NCBI GenBank assembly: GCA_963693285.1 | Contig: OY848928.1 | Location: 4,431,827 to 4,495,826 of the forward strand | From: Xestospongia muta | Taxonomy: Eukaryota; Porifera; Demospongiae; Haplosclerida; Petrosiidae | Reading direction: 5' to 3' | Length of the DNA: 64,000 nt | Part shown: one piece after another, positions 1 through 11,972 of the stretch | How positions within the stretch are numbered: the stretch's first letter is position 1 | Layout of the letters: each line of letters begins with the position of its first letter | Translations under genes and position numbers: made by a program | The notes under the pieces: generated by a model | The model's database searches: none | Seen by the model: only the letters and a program-made list of their open reading frames with translations | What the model was told of the DNA's origin: nothing

Positions 1-2040
1 AGTAGAAAGAGTTGAAGCTGTAGAGCCACTTTTTAGACAGCTTTGTATTGAACTAGAAGGATTACAATTAATTCTGGTAGTTTTGCCAGGAAAAACACCT
101 GTCTATGGTACATAGTAAATCAGTACTACCTATACCAAATATCTCTTTCTCTCTCAAGCTGAAGTAAAAAGAGTTGGTGATACTCTGCTGGGTGTGGCTA
201 CACAGTGTGTCCAAACTCGTAACGTCAATCGTACATCACCTCAAACCCTCTCTAATTTATGTCTGAAGATCAATGTCAAATTAGGTGGCATTAATAGCAT
301 CATTGTTCCTAATATGAGGTAATTATAGCAAACCACACCCACAATCACCTAGCAACATTGACCACACCCACTACTATTATTGTAGGCCTCCAATATTTCG
401 AGAACCTGTGATTTTTATGGGAGCTGATGTGACACACCCACCTGCTGGTGATGAAAAGAAGCCATCCATTGCAGCTGTAAGTCATGTGACATAAATGGAT
501 GCATAAATAACTGTTCATCCATTAGCTTGTTGCTAGTATGGATGCCCACCCTAGTCGATACAGTGCTACAGTGAGAATACAACAGCATCGTCAAGTCAGT
601 ATTCTAATAATCAGTAAATAATATGAAATAATTTCTTTATGGACATAGGAGCTTATAACAGAATTAGCATCAATGGTCCGAGAGATGCTAATAGAGTTTT
701 ATAAATCTACCCGTTTTAAACCTCAAAGGATCATATTTTATCGTGATGGAGTGTCCGAGGGACAGTTCCTACAGGTTAAATGAATTGATGGACAGACAAA
801 TGGATGACCAGATGGAATGAATTGATATTAATGAGTGATGGATGGATGCATATTGGAATGAAAAAACTAATGACCCAATAATTATATAGTAATTATGAAT
901 GATATTAATGAATGATGGATGGATGCGTATTGGAATGAAAAAGCTAATGACCCAATAATTATATAGTAATTATGAATGATTTTGGTTGTTTTAGGTATTA
1001 CAACATGAGCTACACTCGATACGTTTAGCTTGTCGTAAACTAGAAGATGGTTATCAACCTGGAATATCCTTTATTGTTGTTCAAAAGAGACATCACACAC
1101 GACTCTTCTGCTCTGATGAGAGAGATCGAGTAAGCTAAGGAAAAAAGAGATAAGAAGGAAGGGTGGTGTAGAAAAATAATAAAGATGGAGGGATAGAGTG
1201 CAAACAGAACATGTTACAACTAAAGTAATTGTTATGCAATTTATTTAATTAGGTAGGTAAAAGTGGTAACATACCAGCTGGTACTACAGTGGACGTGGGG
1301 ATCACCCATCCTACCGAGTTTGATTTTTTCTTATGTTCCCATGCTGGAGTACAGGTAAATAAGTTAAACCAAATATTGTGTATGTCATCAAACAAGACAC
1401 TGACAAAGTAGATAACTTTGTCAACCTCTTTACACGTACATGTCCAGTGTATGAATTATCTACTTCTCTATTCAGGGGACAAGTCGTCCGTCTCATTATC
1501 ATGTTCTCTGGGACGATAATGGATTTACCGCAGATGATCTCCAATGTTTGACTTATCAATTATGTCATACCTACGTCCGTTGTACCAGAAGTGTCTCCTA
1601 TCCTGCTCCTGCTTATTACGCTCATTTAGTTGCCTTTAGAGCAAGATACCATTTACAGGAAAGAGAAGATAGAAGGTAGGGCGATGGATTGACAGATGAT
1701 GAATGGACAGATGGGTCCACGAACAAATGGACGGATGGACAAATAGATGGATGAAGAGACAGACAGACAGACGAATGGATGGATGAATAAATTTAAGAGC
1801 AAATTGTATAAATAGACAAAAAGGCAATGAACAGACATACACTAGACGAAAACTAGACAGTTGGTAGATGGATGGACTACAAGAACTGTTAAGATATTAA
1901 GTAATATTAACGCTGTTTTCTACAGCAGTGGGGATGGTAGCTCTGCTAGTCAACAAAGTGAAGAGCCTCGTTCACCAGCTGCAATGGCGCAGGCAGTCAA
2001 AGTTCATGAGGGTATGTGTAGAGTGATGTACTTTGCTTGA
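1..2040 (+). CDS. AGO: Argonaute protein, C-terminal MID/PIWI part (5' end outside window)
   Basis: AGO-clade small-RNA effector; the PIWI domain cleaves guide-paired RNA. Nine exons read as 1-107, 159-318, 386-476, 526-594, 649-774, 995-1129, 1253-1354, 1476-1675 and 1926-2040. Visible landmarks are [13 protein letters not shown] in the MID/PIWI junction, GADVTHP (first catalytic Asp), the Glu after [14 protein letters not shown] (second Asp) and [13 protein letters not shown] (catalytic His). The DEDH slicer set therefore looks complete. The protein ends in MYFA, the usual AGO C-terminus, and AGO rather than PIWI type is clear from the close match to animal AGO2. All introns are short; two carry GGAT-rich repeats just after the donor. 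The N and PAZ domains lie upstream of the window. Confidence 0.96.
817..975. repeat. Duplicated ~78-bp segment inside an Argonaute intron
   Basis: Two near-identical copies in tandem within the intron 775-994. Each contains an ATTAATGA...GATGGATGGATGC stretch, then CCCAATAATTATATAGTAAT. A local tandem duplication with no coding content. Confidence 0.8.
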
Positions 2041-2719
2041 CCACGCCCATAATTATTTTCATCAAAACTCCACTCGTATCAGTAGAGTAGCGATATCATT
2101 GTATTTATATGACAGTTTATTTGTTTTTCTTTTGTTTTGCTTTCCGTTTATCAATTTATCAGTGACAGGGCAAACCCTGTCATTAAAACCACATATCTTA
2201 TCAGGTTAATCTGCTACTATATATTATTTTTCCTCAGCCAACCAATTAATTTATTCTAGTTTTATTTTTTGGGAAAAGAGCTATAATATTATTTTATTTA
2301 CCATTATATTCCTATTTTTGCTATAATTTTTGTTTCCAGTTTCTCAATTACAGTTTTGAGTTCAGTAGTTGCCCCAGCAGTTGATTTGTGTAATATAAAC
2401 TGAAGCAAATACTTCAAATTATATTCATAATTCAAATATAATTAGATTATACACAGCTGCACTTTTACAACTGCTCTCTAGTACACAAGTGTATGCCACA
2501 TATGTTAATAGCTCAACTGCTCCCTAGAAGACAAAAATGTGCCTTATACGATAATATACTCATGTGTAGGAATGTCTCTGTCACAATTTTACTCCCAACC
2601 ACTATTAATGATGTAGTAACCAATATACTATTATTGATATAGTGACAATATGATTGTATAAACACCACAACACTTCTACATTGAAGGAAGTGAAGGAGAC
2701 AGAGAAGGCCCAGACTATC
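2041..2719. other. Intergenic region between Argonaute and receptor copy A
   Basis: No exon supported. It holds the Argonaute 3' UTR and the upstream region of receptor copy A. The last ~130 bp, with repeated short 'gatatagtgac' words, is shared with the DNA upstream of receptor copies B and C, so it belongs to the duplicated unit. Confidence 0.6.
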
Positions 2720-4916
2720 ATGGCTGCCTTGAATTCTTCATTATCATTAATGCTAGTTCTATTATTACTTTGTGGACTTTTTGATCTTGGATTAACGGTA
2801 ATAGATGACGTATGGAAACTGGGAATTGTTAAATAATGGCTTGTGAATAGGTTGTTACCACAATTGATAAATACCTGTTAATGATAATGTGTTATAGTTA
2901 AAAGAGCTTGGTGTGTGCATGTTGTAACCATAGCAATGTCTAAAGGTACATAATTATAGTTAGAATAATATGATATAGTTTTGGATAATTTATTTTGGCC
3001 AGAGGAATACTGGCTCTCTTGTACAATGGAGTTTATGTGTTGTTTGTTCCACAGCAAAGTGGCTCAGGGTGTAATGTCAGTGAGTGTCTTATGTCTTGTC
3101 CAGATGGTCAGTATTATAATAATGAAATAGCACAGAATACATCAGATTGTTGTGAATTATGCAACATCAATAACACTGATCTTAGTAGTGGGAGTGGTTT
3201 CAACTGTATGTCATGTGACTCATCATGTGACAGCTGTTATGGACCTCAATCTACACAATGTTACAAATGTCCTGGACCTTTTATACTTTTACGTCAACGG
3301 ATTGAGGGAGGAACTATTGTCTGTGAAGAGGATGGTCAGCTACGTGATACCTCTTTAGATGTTGTCCAATGTGTTGATAGTTGTCCATATGGATTTATAC
3401 CCAATATCACAACAATGGAATGTGTCTGTGCAAACCAGTTTTACCTGAATGGTTCGTTGTGTGAGGAGTGTATTAGTTTCTGTGAGTATTGTGTCAATGG
3501 TACTCAGGCTGGATGTCTGCAGTGTGGTGGAGTCCAATATGAAGGACAATGTTTGGGAGAATGTCCTCAAAATACTTATAATGTCAGCAGAGTGTGTCTA
3601 CCTCCCAGTACACCAAAGTATGTATTTTAGTGAATTATAAACTAATTTACTTGATCAAACCATCTTAATATGTGGTATAGTTATTAAAATCTACTCACTT
3701 TTCTTTTTATTGAACATCTCATTTGTTTGTTGTTCATTTTTTCATTTATCTATCCATTTACCCATTTATCTATCCATTTACCCATTTATCTGTCCATTTA
3801 CCATTTATTTGTCCATTTACCCATTTATTTGTCCATTTACCCATTTATCTATCCATTTACCCATTTATCTATCCATTTACCCATTTATCTATCCATCTAC
3901 CATTTATCTATCCATTTACCCATTTATCTATCCATTAGGCTCAAATTAAGTCTAGGTGCAATTATTGCAATAATTGCAGCAATAGGTGCAGCAATAGTCA
4001 TCTTTTCTCTGTTTATGACAATAGTCGTTTGTGTTTGTTCTTGCAAGTGGAAATCTAAGAGATATGAGGTAATGTTGCTCATTAGTCAGGAGCTGATTGA
4101 TTGGAGGTGATCAGTGATAGAACAATTGTTTTATGTTGACATATGTTTTCACAGAACATCACCATTTATATAGCACTTACATTCAGTCTATATAGACCCA
4201 TCAGTAGTAAATGGTAGATATTCTACTAGTCAACTGACAGACTATCATTTCTTGTGTACACTTTAAATGTGTTGTCCAAAATTGGTTATTGACAGTATAA
4301 TAGATTGGTTATTGACAGTATAATAGATTGGTTATTGACAGTATAATAGATTAGTTATTGACAGTATAATAGATTAGTTATTGACAGTATGATAGATTGG
4401 TTATTGACAGTATAATAGATTAGTTATTGACAGTATGATAGATTGGTTATTGACAGTATAATAGATTAGTTATTGACAGTATGATAGATTGGTTATTGAC
4501 AGTATAATAGATTAGTTATTGACAGTATGATAGATTGGTTATTGACAGTATAATAGATTGGTTATTGACAGTATAATAGATTGGTTATTGACAGTATAAT
4601 AGATTGGTTATTGACAGTATGATAGATAATGTTAAAGTTTAGCTCCTAGCTATCTATGTCTTTTAAAGGAAGAGACTTCTATCATGTTTTAATATAACCT
4701 CTTGTTAACTACTCTGATTGTGTTAACTACAAGGTGTGTATTCTTGTTCTTGTAGTTGAATTCTGAAGATCCTGACAGTGCAGGTGGAACAGTGACTGTA
4801 TCAGAGTCTTTCAAGAAAGTAACACGCACTATTAGTCTTAATAAATATAGGAGAACTGTGAAATCAGCTGAGGGATACGAGACTATGGTATGGAAATACA
4901 TGATACGTGTGTGGAT

Positions 4917-4985
<69 letters not shown>

Positions 4986-5903
4986 TAGGAAATGGGTTCT
5001 GGTAATCCAATGTTTATGCATAATGTCAGACAAAGTTATGATCCATATTATCATCAACAAGATACAGCAATTGAGAATGTTAATATTCAAGATAACAATG
5101 ATGATGTACACAACCAAACTAATATGACTAGAAATCATTCTACAACCTCACACCAAAGAGATGAACACACTGATAGTGTCTACGTTGAAATGAGCCCAGG
5201 TACATCCATAGAAAATATACAAGAGATTGCTCATGAAAGTCTAATTCCCAAGACAAAGCCATATCGTAAGGTCAAGTTGTCTCAATCCTTTCCTGGTTTG
5301 CCTCGGCCAACTTCCCCTCAATTTAAAACCCTACCTCAAGATCCACATGTTGAAGAAGAAATAGAACATTATGTGGATCCCAATGAGTTAAAGGAAGAGT
5401 ATGTCGACCCCAAGGACCTCAAACCACAGGAATACATGGATCCCAGTCAAATCATTGACAAACCTCCAAATTATGAAAATGTTGTATATGGTAATACAGG
5501 AGCAGATGAAGAAGAAGAAGATGAACAAGAATTCTATGTTGAGTTTTCTGGGGATTTCAACAGGCCACCTATTCCTAGCAGAGCGATACATCCGTCATCT
5601 CATGTAGAACCTTTTAATCCAATACCTATTCCACCTAGAAGGTCACGTGGTGAGTCTTTGACTTCTCCCCCACCTGATACCAGACGAGATACATTAGACA
5701 ACCAATATGTAGTCATTCAAAAACCAGCTCGCAAACATTTGAAGTCTACGGCTGACGTACTGGAGGAACACAGTTATGTTAATGTGACACATGACAATTC
5801 ACGTCTTCGTAGTATTACATCTCCCGAGATTAAACCTGCTCCTCCCAAGAAAGGAAGAGGTAATCTACCTCAACAAGACTCACTAGAAGAAGTCTATATT
5901 TAG
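2720..5903 (+). CDS. Furin-repeat single-pass receptor with tyrosine-docking tail, copy A
   Basis: Five exons: 2720-2797, 3055-3617, 3939-4068, 4756-4887, 4989-5903, giving 605 aa in frame. Residues 1-26 are a hydrophobic signal peptide. About 190 residues of furin-like cysteine-rich repeats follow (CxxC and CYGPxxxxCxxC patterns) with many N-glycosylation sequons. Next comes one transmembrane helix rich in Ile/Ala, ending in CVCSCKWKSKR, a likely palmitoylated stop-transfer. The ~350-residue cytoplasmic tail has no kinase domain. It carries YVEM, YVDP twice and YMDP, YENV, VVYG, FYVEF, YVVI and YVNV (Grb2-SH2 type), the SH3-type proline runs NRPPIPSR and NPIPIPPRRSR, and a C-terminal EVYI that fits a class II PDZ ligand. 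ATG 2720 was chosen because it opens the signal peptide and no ATG lies upstream in frame. The YVDP spacing recalls receptor tyrosine kinase juxtamembrane regions, so origin from an RTK that lost its kinase is plausible. I do not know a named family. Confidence 0.88.
3735..3938 (+). repeat. Tetranucleotide-like pyrimidine repeat before an acceptor (receptor A)
   Basis: Repeating ccatttatctatccatttac units fill the intron end and run straight into the acceptor CCATTAG at 3938. The same structure precedes the homologous exon in copies B (10405-10639) and C (13845-13982) with different unit numbers. The open frames through it are artefacts of the repeat. Confidence 0.9.
4278..4625 (+). repeat. 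23-bp minisatellite in receptor A intron (~15 units)
   Basis: Units are built around TTATTGACAGTATAATAG. Variant units (TTAG for TTGG, TATGATAG for TATAATAG) alternate, suggesting a 46-bp higher-order unit. The same array occurs in the matching intron of copy B (about 12 units) and copy C (about 7 units). Confidence 0.95.
4919..4988 (+). repeat. (CT)n tract forming the polypyrimidine tract of a 3' splice site
   Basis: CT repeat on the sense strand ends in CTTAG at 4988, the acceptor of the last exon of receptor copy A. Copy C keeps a shorter one (14731-14768). Copy B has lost this intron. Confidence 0.9.
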
Positions 5904-6202
5904 TATACTAAAAATAAACTAACCTAGTATATTTCAGTATTGTGTGTAAGTGTGTATGTATAATAATTAATATGTTTAATTAAAATTAATGTCATTTTTA
6001 ATTACTCTTTCTCTTACATGCGTCCTATTAGAATTTATCATACAAATTCTGTTTTATTTCACAACGTTAATTGTAATGATTATTTGACACTAAATAAAAT
6101 TTAATATAATGTTAAAGATTATAACAACAGCTAGAGACAAGGGATAAAAATATAATCATTCAGTCCTATAATGTATCACACACCAAATGGTCCCTGTATA
6201 GT

Positions 6203-8650
6203 CTAATGTGGTGTTTGTGGTCTTGAGGCCAGCCACTTTGCAATATTCGGCAGCTGACTTACAGCCTGATAGGTTTTGTTCAGGGCTGGACACATTGTCG
6301 TAATATTGGGTACGTGGTCTTTTAAAATGTCAAGAAGAGCAAAAATTGCAAAGTCAGCATATGTCACCTGATTAGAGAAGATTGAGAATAAAGTTTGCAA
6401 TATGGGTCTGCTCACCTTGTTACTATGGATCCAACCTTCGGGGCAATCATTAGTCAGAGCCTTCTTTTCAAATTTTGAGAGAACAAAAGGTACTGCCATT
6501 TCTAGGATCTTCTTATGAAGTTCTGCCTGGATAAGCATGAATGGATGGACAATTGGATTGATGAATGGATGGGTGATCAAGTCATCATATTATAACAGAC
6601 TACTTCCATAGGACATACCATATCATGTTGATATATTAATGATAATATAGTTACTATTATACTAGTGATAATATTGTTACTATTATACTAGTGATAATAT
6701 AGTTACTATTATACTAATGATAATATAGTTACTATTATACTAGTGATGATATTGTTAGTATTATATTAATGATAATATTGTTAGTATGTACTATAAAATG
6801 TCCCCTGTACCATAAAAATTCCCTTGTTACTATAAAGTTGTTACTAGAACTGTCATATGATTGATCTGTAAACACGTCAGTTGTTGCTACATTCTGGTTC
6901 AATAGAACATACTACCTTATATAGTGACAATGGTGATAGTGGAATGGTGACAATATTGATAATGGCGATAGTGCAATAATGAACGTGACATAATTAGAAT
7001 TACTACTTTATGGTTATGGAACAAGTAAATTATAATTGAATTGAAAATTACTATTCAATGAGATCAATTAAAAAGTAGTACTAATAGACATTAGTTATCA
7101 ATTATTTTTTAAAGTTCAAGAGGCGTATCTGACACAACTACTATAGTATGACTTACACTACTGGAAGTTGATCTAACTATGATACATAAATGAGCTGGAC
7201 ATAATGTACTATATTGAAAACTATTGTAGTTTGTGGAAAAGAGACACATTAAATATGGTGTAATAACAGCTCCTATTATATCAGTTATGGTACATCAATG
7301 AAGTCATATTAAGATAAATCTGTTGATGTAGTGTAGTAGATATGGGAATTATCTGGGATGTTGGGAGCATATGAATTTATGAACATACCAGCTGGTCTAT
7401 AATAATAATAGGGTTTATTGCAGTACAATGTTTTCCTTTAAATATTATCATTGTTATTTTATAGCCATTATTGATACATAATTAAGACTTAAATATTTCA
7501 GCTGATGTTATAATTACACTAATTAGTTGTTACCTTCTTGGTTTCATCAGTCTCATAGAAATAGATGATTAATTTCATCCACAAATCTTCAGTGGCATCA
7601 ATCAGTCCAAATATTTCAGCATTTTCTAACTCATTACCACCAGCGAGACCTATTTATTATAATGTGCTAACTAACAATATATTGTGCACAATATAAATTA
7701 ACTTATTCAACTGCTGTCAACCAACCTTCAAAATTACTATGGTTACCAAAAAATTGAAAGAATAGCAAAGGGTGTTGTTGCCAGCATGAATTACTTGATA
7801 ATCATAAACATATACCTTTATAATAAACTTTAGTTATAGGGAATAATACATGACACTGTGTTTGTCACTTAAAAAAATATAGGCTGTGTACATACTTACT
7901 CCACGTGAACAAGAAATTGTTAGCAGAGCACTTTGGGGTGGCCATTTTTAAAATTAAAATAGACATTGAGGCAAAAATTTAAAGTGAATGTTAATTAAAG
8001 TAATATAATTATAATAATATGTTAATTTGTAGTATACATTTCCACATGTCATTCTATAGAAAATATTATTATAAATTAAAAGCTACACAATATATACTGC
8101 ACAATCTAAGTCTTAATCAATGTCCGTCTTAGAGTAGAGATTCATATAACACAACAAATATCATTTATAAAAGTAGACATTAGATTTCTAATACTTACCA
8201 TATTTCTCTGCTAAATAACGTGCTATAGTTGAGTTTCCACTGAGTACTTTATCATCGACATTTAGAACTGGAAGAATACCATATGGAGACTCTAAGAAAA
8301 ACAAATCACTCTACGGCTGAACTCTTTGCAACATTATTAACAGCAATACACACACACACATATATAATATAGATAGAGGATAGATTGTTATACAGTGCTG
8401 GTTTAATGATAGTTTTATAATAAAGGACAATGAATTGCATTATAATATAACATATATACAGCAAAAAAACACAACAATTATTAAACAATAATTTATTTTC
8501 TTTTTCTCTAAACTAACTTGCTCTCTCTGCTTGGAGATCTGTCATAGCTATTCTCACATCTTCATAAGGCTGTTCGACATAGGCAAATATCAACCTAATC
8601 AATTCAGCTCTCCCACGAGCATTGGCATAAACCAACTTATAAGAAGACAT
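6203..8650 (-). CDS. Sigma/HPGDS-like glutathione S-transferase, complete
   Basis: Cytosolic GST that conjugates glutathione to electrophiles. Exons on the minus strand: 8518-8650, 8199-8291, 7534-7649, 6416-6526, 6203-6367, giving 205 aa, the normal length for the class. The N-terminal thioredoxin-like half has MSSYKLVYANARGRAE (catalytic Tyr near the start) and KSPYGILPVLNVDD with the cis-Pro. The glutathione-binding STIARYLAEKYG follows. The C-terminal helical domain includes VTYADFAIFALLDIL. The intron 6368-6415 is only 48 nt and a multiple of three, so an intron-retaining transcript also reads through. It is the only complete GST here; its last two exons are repeated at 8926-9161, 12267-12590 and, in part, 14966-15045. 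Confidence 0.93.
6620..6790. repeat. Short AT-rich tandem repeat in GST intron
   Basis: About six units of roughly 28 bp built on GATAATATAGTTACTATTAT, inside the large intron between the fourth and third GST exons. Non-coding. Confidence 0.8.
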
Positions 8651-8679
8651 TATGAACAGAGACTCCAAGCAAAAAACTT

Positions 8680-8925
8680 TACAAAATAATCAATGAATCT
8701 CATTAAAATGCCCACCACCCACCAATAATTATTGTTAAATTTATCTATTCTCTTTATTTTTATTTTAATCCCTGCTATATACCAATCCACTAACTTTAGA
8801 CAATTCTCCCCCTTCTATATGGTCACATGACACATCACATGATCTGTGTTCATTGTCAAATTGCACAAGAGCATTTTAGTGATCTTTTTGACAGGTTCAA
8901 CCATTGAAGGTAATACCTTTGTGGA
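8680..8925 (-). pseudogene. Displaced fragment of the MED1 last exon
   Basis: This stretch matches 15540-15755, the last exon and 3' flank of MED1, with scattered substitutions and small indels. Shared landmarks are 'caatgaatctcattaaaatg', 'cacatgacacatcacatgat', 'aaattgcacaagagca' and 'ggtaatacctttgt'. It has no intact reading frame and abuts a GST fragment at about 8926. It marks a breakpoint of the local duplications rather than a working gene. Confidence 0.85.
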
Positions 8926-9161
8926 CACATTGTCGTAATACTGGGTATGTAATCTTTGAGAATGTCAAGAAGAGTGAAAATTGCAAAGTCAGCATACATC
9001 ACCTGATTGAGGAAGATTGATAATAAAGTTTGTAATATAAGTTTGCTCACCTTGTTACTATGGATCCAACCTTCAGAGCAATCATTAGTCAGAGCTTTCT
9101 TTTCAAATTTTGAGAGAACAAAAGGTACTGCCATTTCTAGGATCTTCTTATGAAGTTCTGC
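8926..9161 (-). pseudogene. GST fragment (last two exons, 3' truncated)
   Basis: Homologous to 6290-6526 of the complete GST: LHKKILEMAVPF, the 48-nt-type intron and YADFAIFTLLDIL are recognisable. The C-terminal residues after TTMCP are replaced by sequence from the displaced MED1 exon. There are no exons for the thioredoxin-like half upstream. It lies directly upstream of receptor copy B in opposite orientation. Confidence 0.88.
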
Positions 9162-9390
9162 CTGGATAGGCATGAATGAATGGACAATTGGATGATGAAT
9201 GAATGGGTGGTCAAGTCATCATAACAGACTATCCCATTATTTTTCCCATAGGACATACCATATCATGTTGATATATTAATGATATAGTGACCAATATACT
9301 ATTATTGATATAGTCACAGTATGATTGTATAAACACCACAATACTTTTACATTGAAGGAGGTGAAAGAGACAGAGAAGGCCCAGACTATC

Positions 9391-11972
9391 ATGGCTCCCT
9401 TGTATTCTTCATTATCATTAATGCTAGTTCTATTATTGCTTTGTGGACTTTTTGATCTTGGATTAACGGTAATAGATGACGTATGGAAAGTGGGAATTGC
9501 TGAATAATGGCTTGTAAATAGGTTGTTACCACAATTGATAAATACCTGTTAATGATAATGTGTTATAGTTAAATGTGCTTGGTGTGTACATGTTGTAACC
9601 ATAGCAATGTCTAAAGGTACATAATTATAGTTAGAATAATATGATGTAGTTTTGGATAATTTTTTGGCCAGAAATACTGGCTCTCTTGTACAATGGAGTT
9701 TATGTGTTGTTTGTTCCACAGCAAAGTGGCTCAGGGTGTAATGTCAGTGAGTGTCTTATGTCTTGTCCAGATGGTCAGTATAATAATAATGAAATAGCAG
9801 AGAATACATCAGACTGTTGTGAATTATGCAACATCAATAAGACTGACCTTAGTAGTGGGAGTGGTTTCAACTGTATGTCATGTGACTCATCATGTGACAG
9901 CTGTTATGGACCTCAATCTACACAATGTTATAAATGTCCTGGACCTTTTATACTTTTACGTCCACGGATTGAGGAAGGAACTATTGTCTGTGAAGAAGAT
10001 AGTCTGATACATGATACCTCTTTAGATGTTGTCCAATGTGTTGATAATTGTCCATATGGATTTATACTCAATAGCACGACAATGGAATGTGTCTGTGCAA
10101 ATCAGTTTTACTGGAATGGTTCGTTGTGTGATGAGTGTATTAGTTTCTGTGAGTATTGTGTCAATGGTACTCAGGCTGGATGTCTGCGGTGTGGTGGAGT
10201 CCAATATGAAGGACAATGCTTGGGAGAATGTCCTCAAAATACTTATAATGTCAGCAGAGTGTGTCTACCTCCCAGTACACCAAAGTATGTATTTTAGTGA
10301 ATTATAAACTAATTTACTTGGTCAAACCATCTTAATATGTGGAATAGTTATTAAAATCTACTCACTTTTTCTTTTTATTCAACATCTCATTTGTTTGTTG
10401 TTCATTTTTTCATTTATCTGTCCATTTACCCATTTATCTATCCATTTACCCATTTATTTGTCCATTTACCCATTTATCTGTCCATTATCCGTCCATTTAC
10501 CCGTTTATTTGTCCATTTACCCAATTATCTATCCATTTGCCCATTCATTTGTCCATTTACCCATTTATTTGTCCATTTACCCATTTATTTGTCCATTTAC
10601 CCATTTATCTGTCCATTTACCCATTTATCTATCCATTAGGCTCAAATTAACTCCAGGTGCAATTATTCCAATAATTGCAGCAATAGGTGCAGCAATAATT
10701 GCAGCAACAGTCATCTTTTCTCTGTTTATGACAATAGTCGTTTGTGTTTGTTCTTGCAAGTGGAAATCAAAGAGAGATGAGGTAATGTTGCTCATTAGTC
10801 AGGAGCAGATTGATTGTAGGTGATCAGTGATAGAACAATTGCTTTATGTTGACATATGTTTTCACAGAACATCACCATTTATATAGCACTGACATTCAGT
10901 CTATATAGACCCATTAGTAGTAAATGGTAGATATTCTACTACTAGTCAACTGACAGACTGTTATTTCTTGTATACGCTTTAAATGTGTTGTCCAAAATTG
11001 GTTATTGACAGTATAATAGATTGGTTATTGACAGTATAATAGATTGGTTATTGACAGTATAATAGATTGGTTATTGACAGTATAATAGATTGGTTATTGA
11101 CAGTACAATAGATTGGTTATTGACAGTATGATAGATTGGTTATTGACAGTATAATAGATTGGTTATCGACAGTATAATAGATTGGTTATTGACAGTATAA
11201 TAGATTGGTTATTGACAGTATAATAGATTGGTTATTGACAGTATAATAGATTGGTTATTGACAGTATAATAGATAATGTTAAAGTTTAGCTCCTAGCTAT
11301 CTATGTCTTTTAAAAGAAGAGACTTCTATCATGTTTTAATGTAACCTCTTGTTAACTACTCTGATTGTGTTAACTACAAGGTGTGTATTCTTGTTCTTGC
11401 AGTTGAATTCTGAAGATCCTGACAGTGCAAGTGGAACAGTGACTGTATCAGAATCTTTCAAGAAAGTAACACGCACTATTAGTCTTAATAAATATAGGAG
11501 AACTGTGAAACCAGCTGAGGGATATGAGACTATGGTATGGAAACGTCCAAATTATGGTAATACAGGAGCAGACGAAGAAGAAGAAGATGATGAACAAGAA
11601 TTCTATGTTGAGTTTCCTTGGGATTTCAACAAGCCACCTATTCCTAGCAGAGCAATACATCCGTCATCTCATGTAGAACCTTTTAATCCAATACCCATTC
11701 CACCTAGAAGGTCACGTGGTGAGTCTTTGACTTCTCTCCCACCTGATACCAGACGAGATACATTAGACAACCAATATGTAGTCATTCAAAAACCAGCTCG
11801 CAAACATTTGAAGTCTACAGCTGACGTACTGGAGGAGCACAGTTATGTTAATGTGACACATGACAATTCACGTCTTCGTAGTATTACATCTCCCGAGATT
11901 AAACTTGCTCCTCCCAAGAAAGAAAGAGGTAGTTTACCTCGACAAGACTCACTAGAAGAAGTCTATATTTAG
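9391..11972 (+). CDS. Furin-repeat receptor with shortened tail, copy B
   Basis: Exons 9391-9468, 9722-10284, 10640-10781 and 11403-11972 give 450 aa in frame. Signal peptide, cysteine-rich ectodomain and transmembrane segment are nearly identical to copy A. The third exon is 12 nt longer, adding four residues to the helix (AAIIAATVIF). The main difference is the tail: exons 4 and 5 of copy A are one exon here, joining YETMVWKR to PNYGNTGADEE. The former donor is now read as coding, and the (CT)n intron plus the exon part with YVEM, YVDP/YMDP and YENV is gone. It keeps the acidic run, FYVEF, the proline motifs, YVVI, YVNV and the EVYI end. Probably a functional short-tail isoform; the ligand is unknown. 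Confidence 0.87.
10405..10639 (+). repeat. Pyrimidine tetranucleotide-like repeat before acceptor (receptor B)
   Basis: Ccatttacccatttatttgt-type units end at CCATTAG 10639. Same position as in copies A and C, but with a different number and order of units. Confidence 0.88.
10998..11273 (+). repeat. 23-bp minisatellite in receptor B intron (~12 units)
   Basis: Nearly homogeneous units of the family seen at 4278-4625, without the alternating variants of copy A. This suggests recent homogenisation or re-expansion after the gene duplication. Confidence 0.94.

Noticed and set aside
2654..2719. N-terminal extension of receptor A upstream of ATG 2720
   Set aside because: It opens with TTG and no ATG is in frame; the signal peptide starts cleanly at 2720, and the same holds in copies B and C.
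3710..4110. Frames reading HLSIHLPIYLSIYPF upstream of the receptor A membrane exon
   Set aside because: Intron repeat. Only the part after the acceptor at 3938 is coding, and cross-copy comparison shows unit-number changes that ignore frame.
4278..4625. 23-bp repeats considered as a CRISPR array
   Set aside because: No spacers, and it lies within an intron of a eukaryotic gene, so it is a minisatellite.
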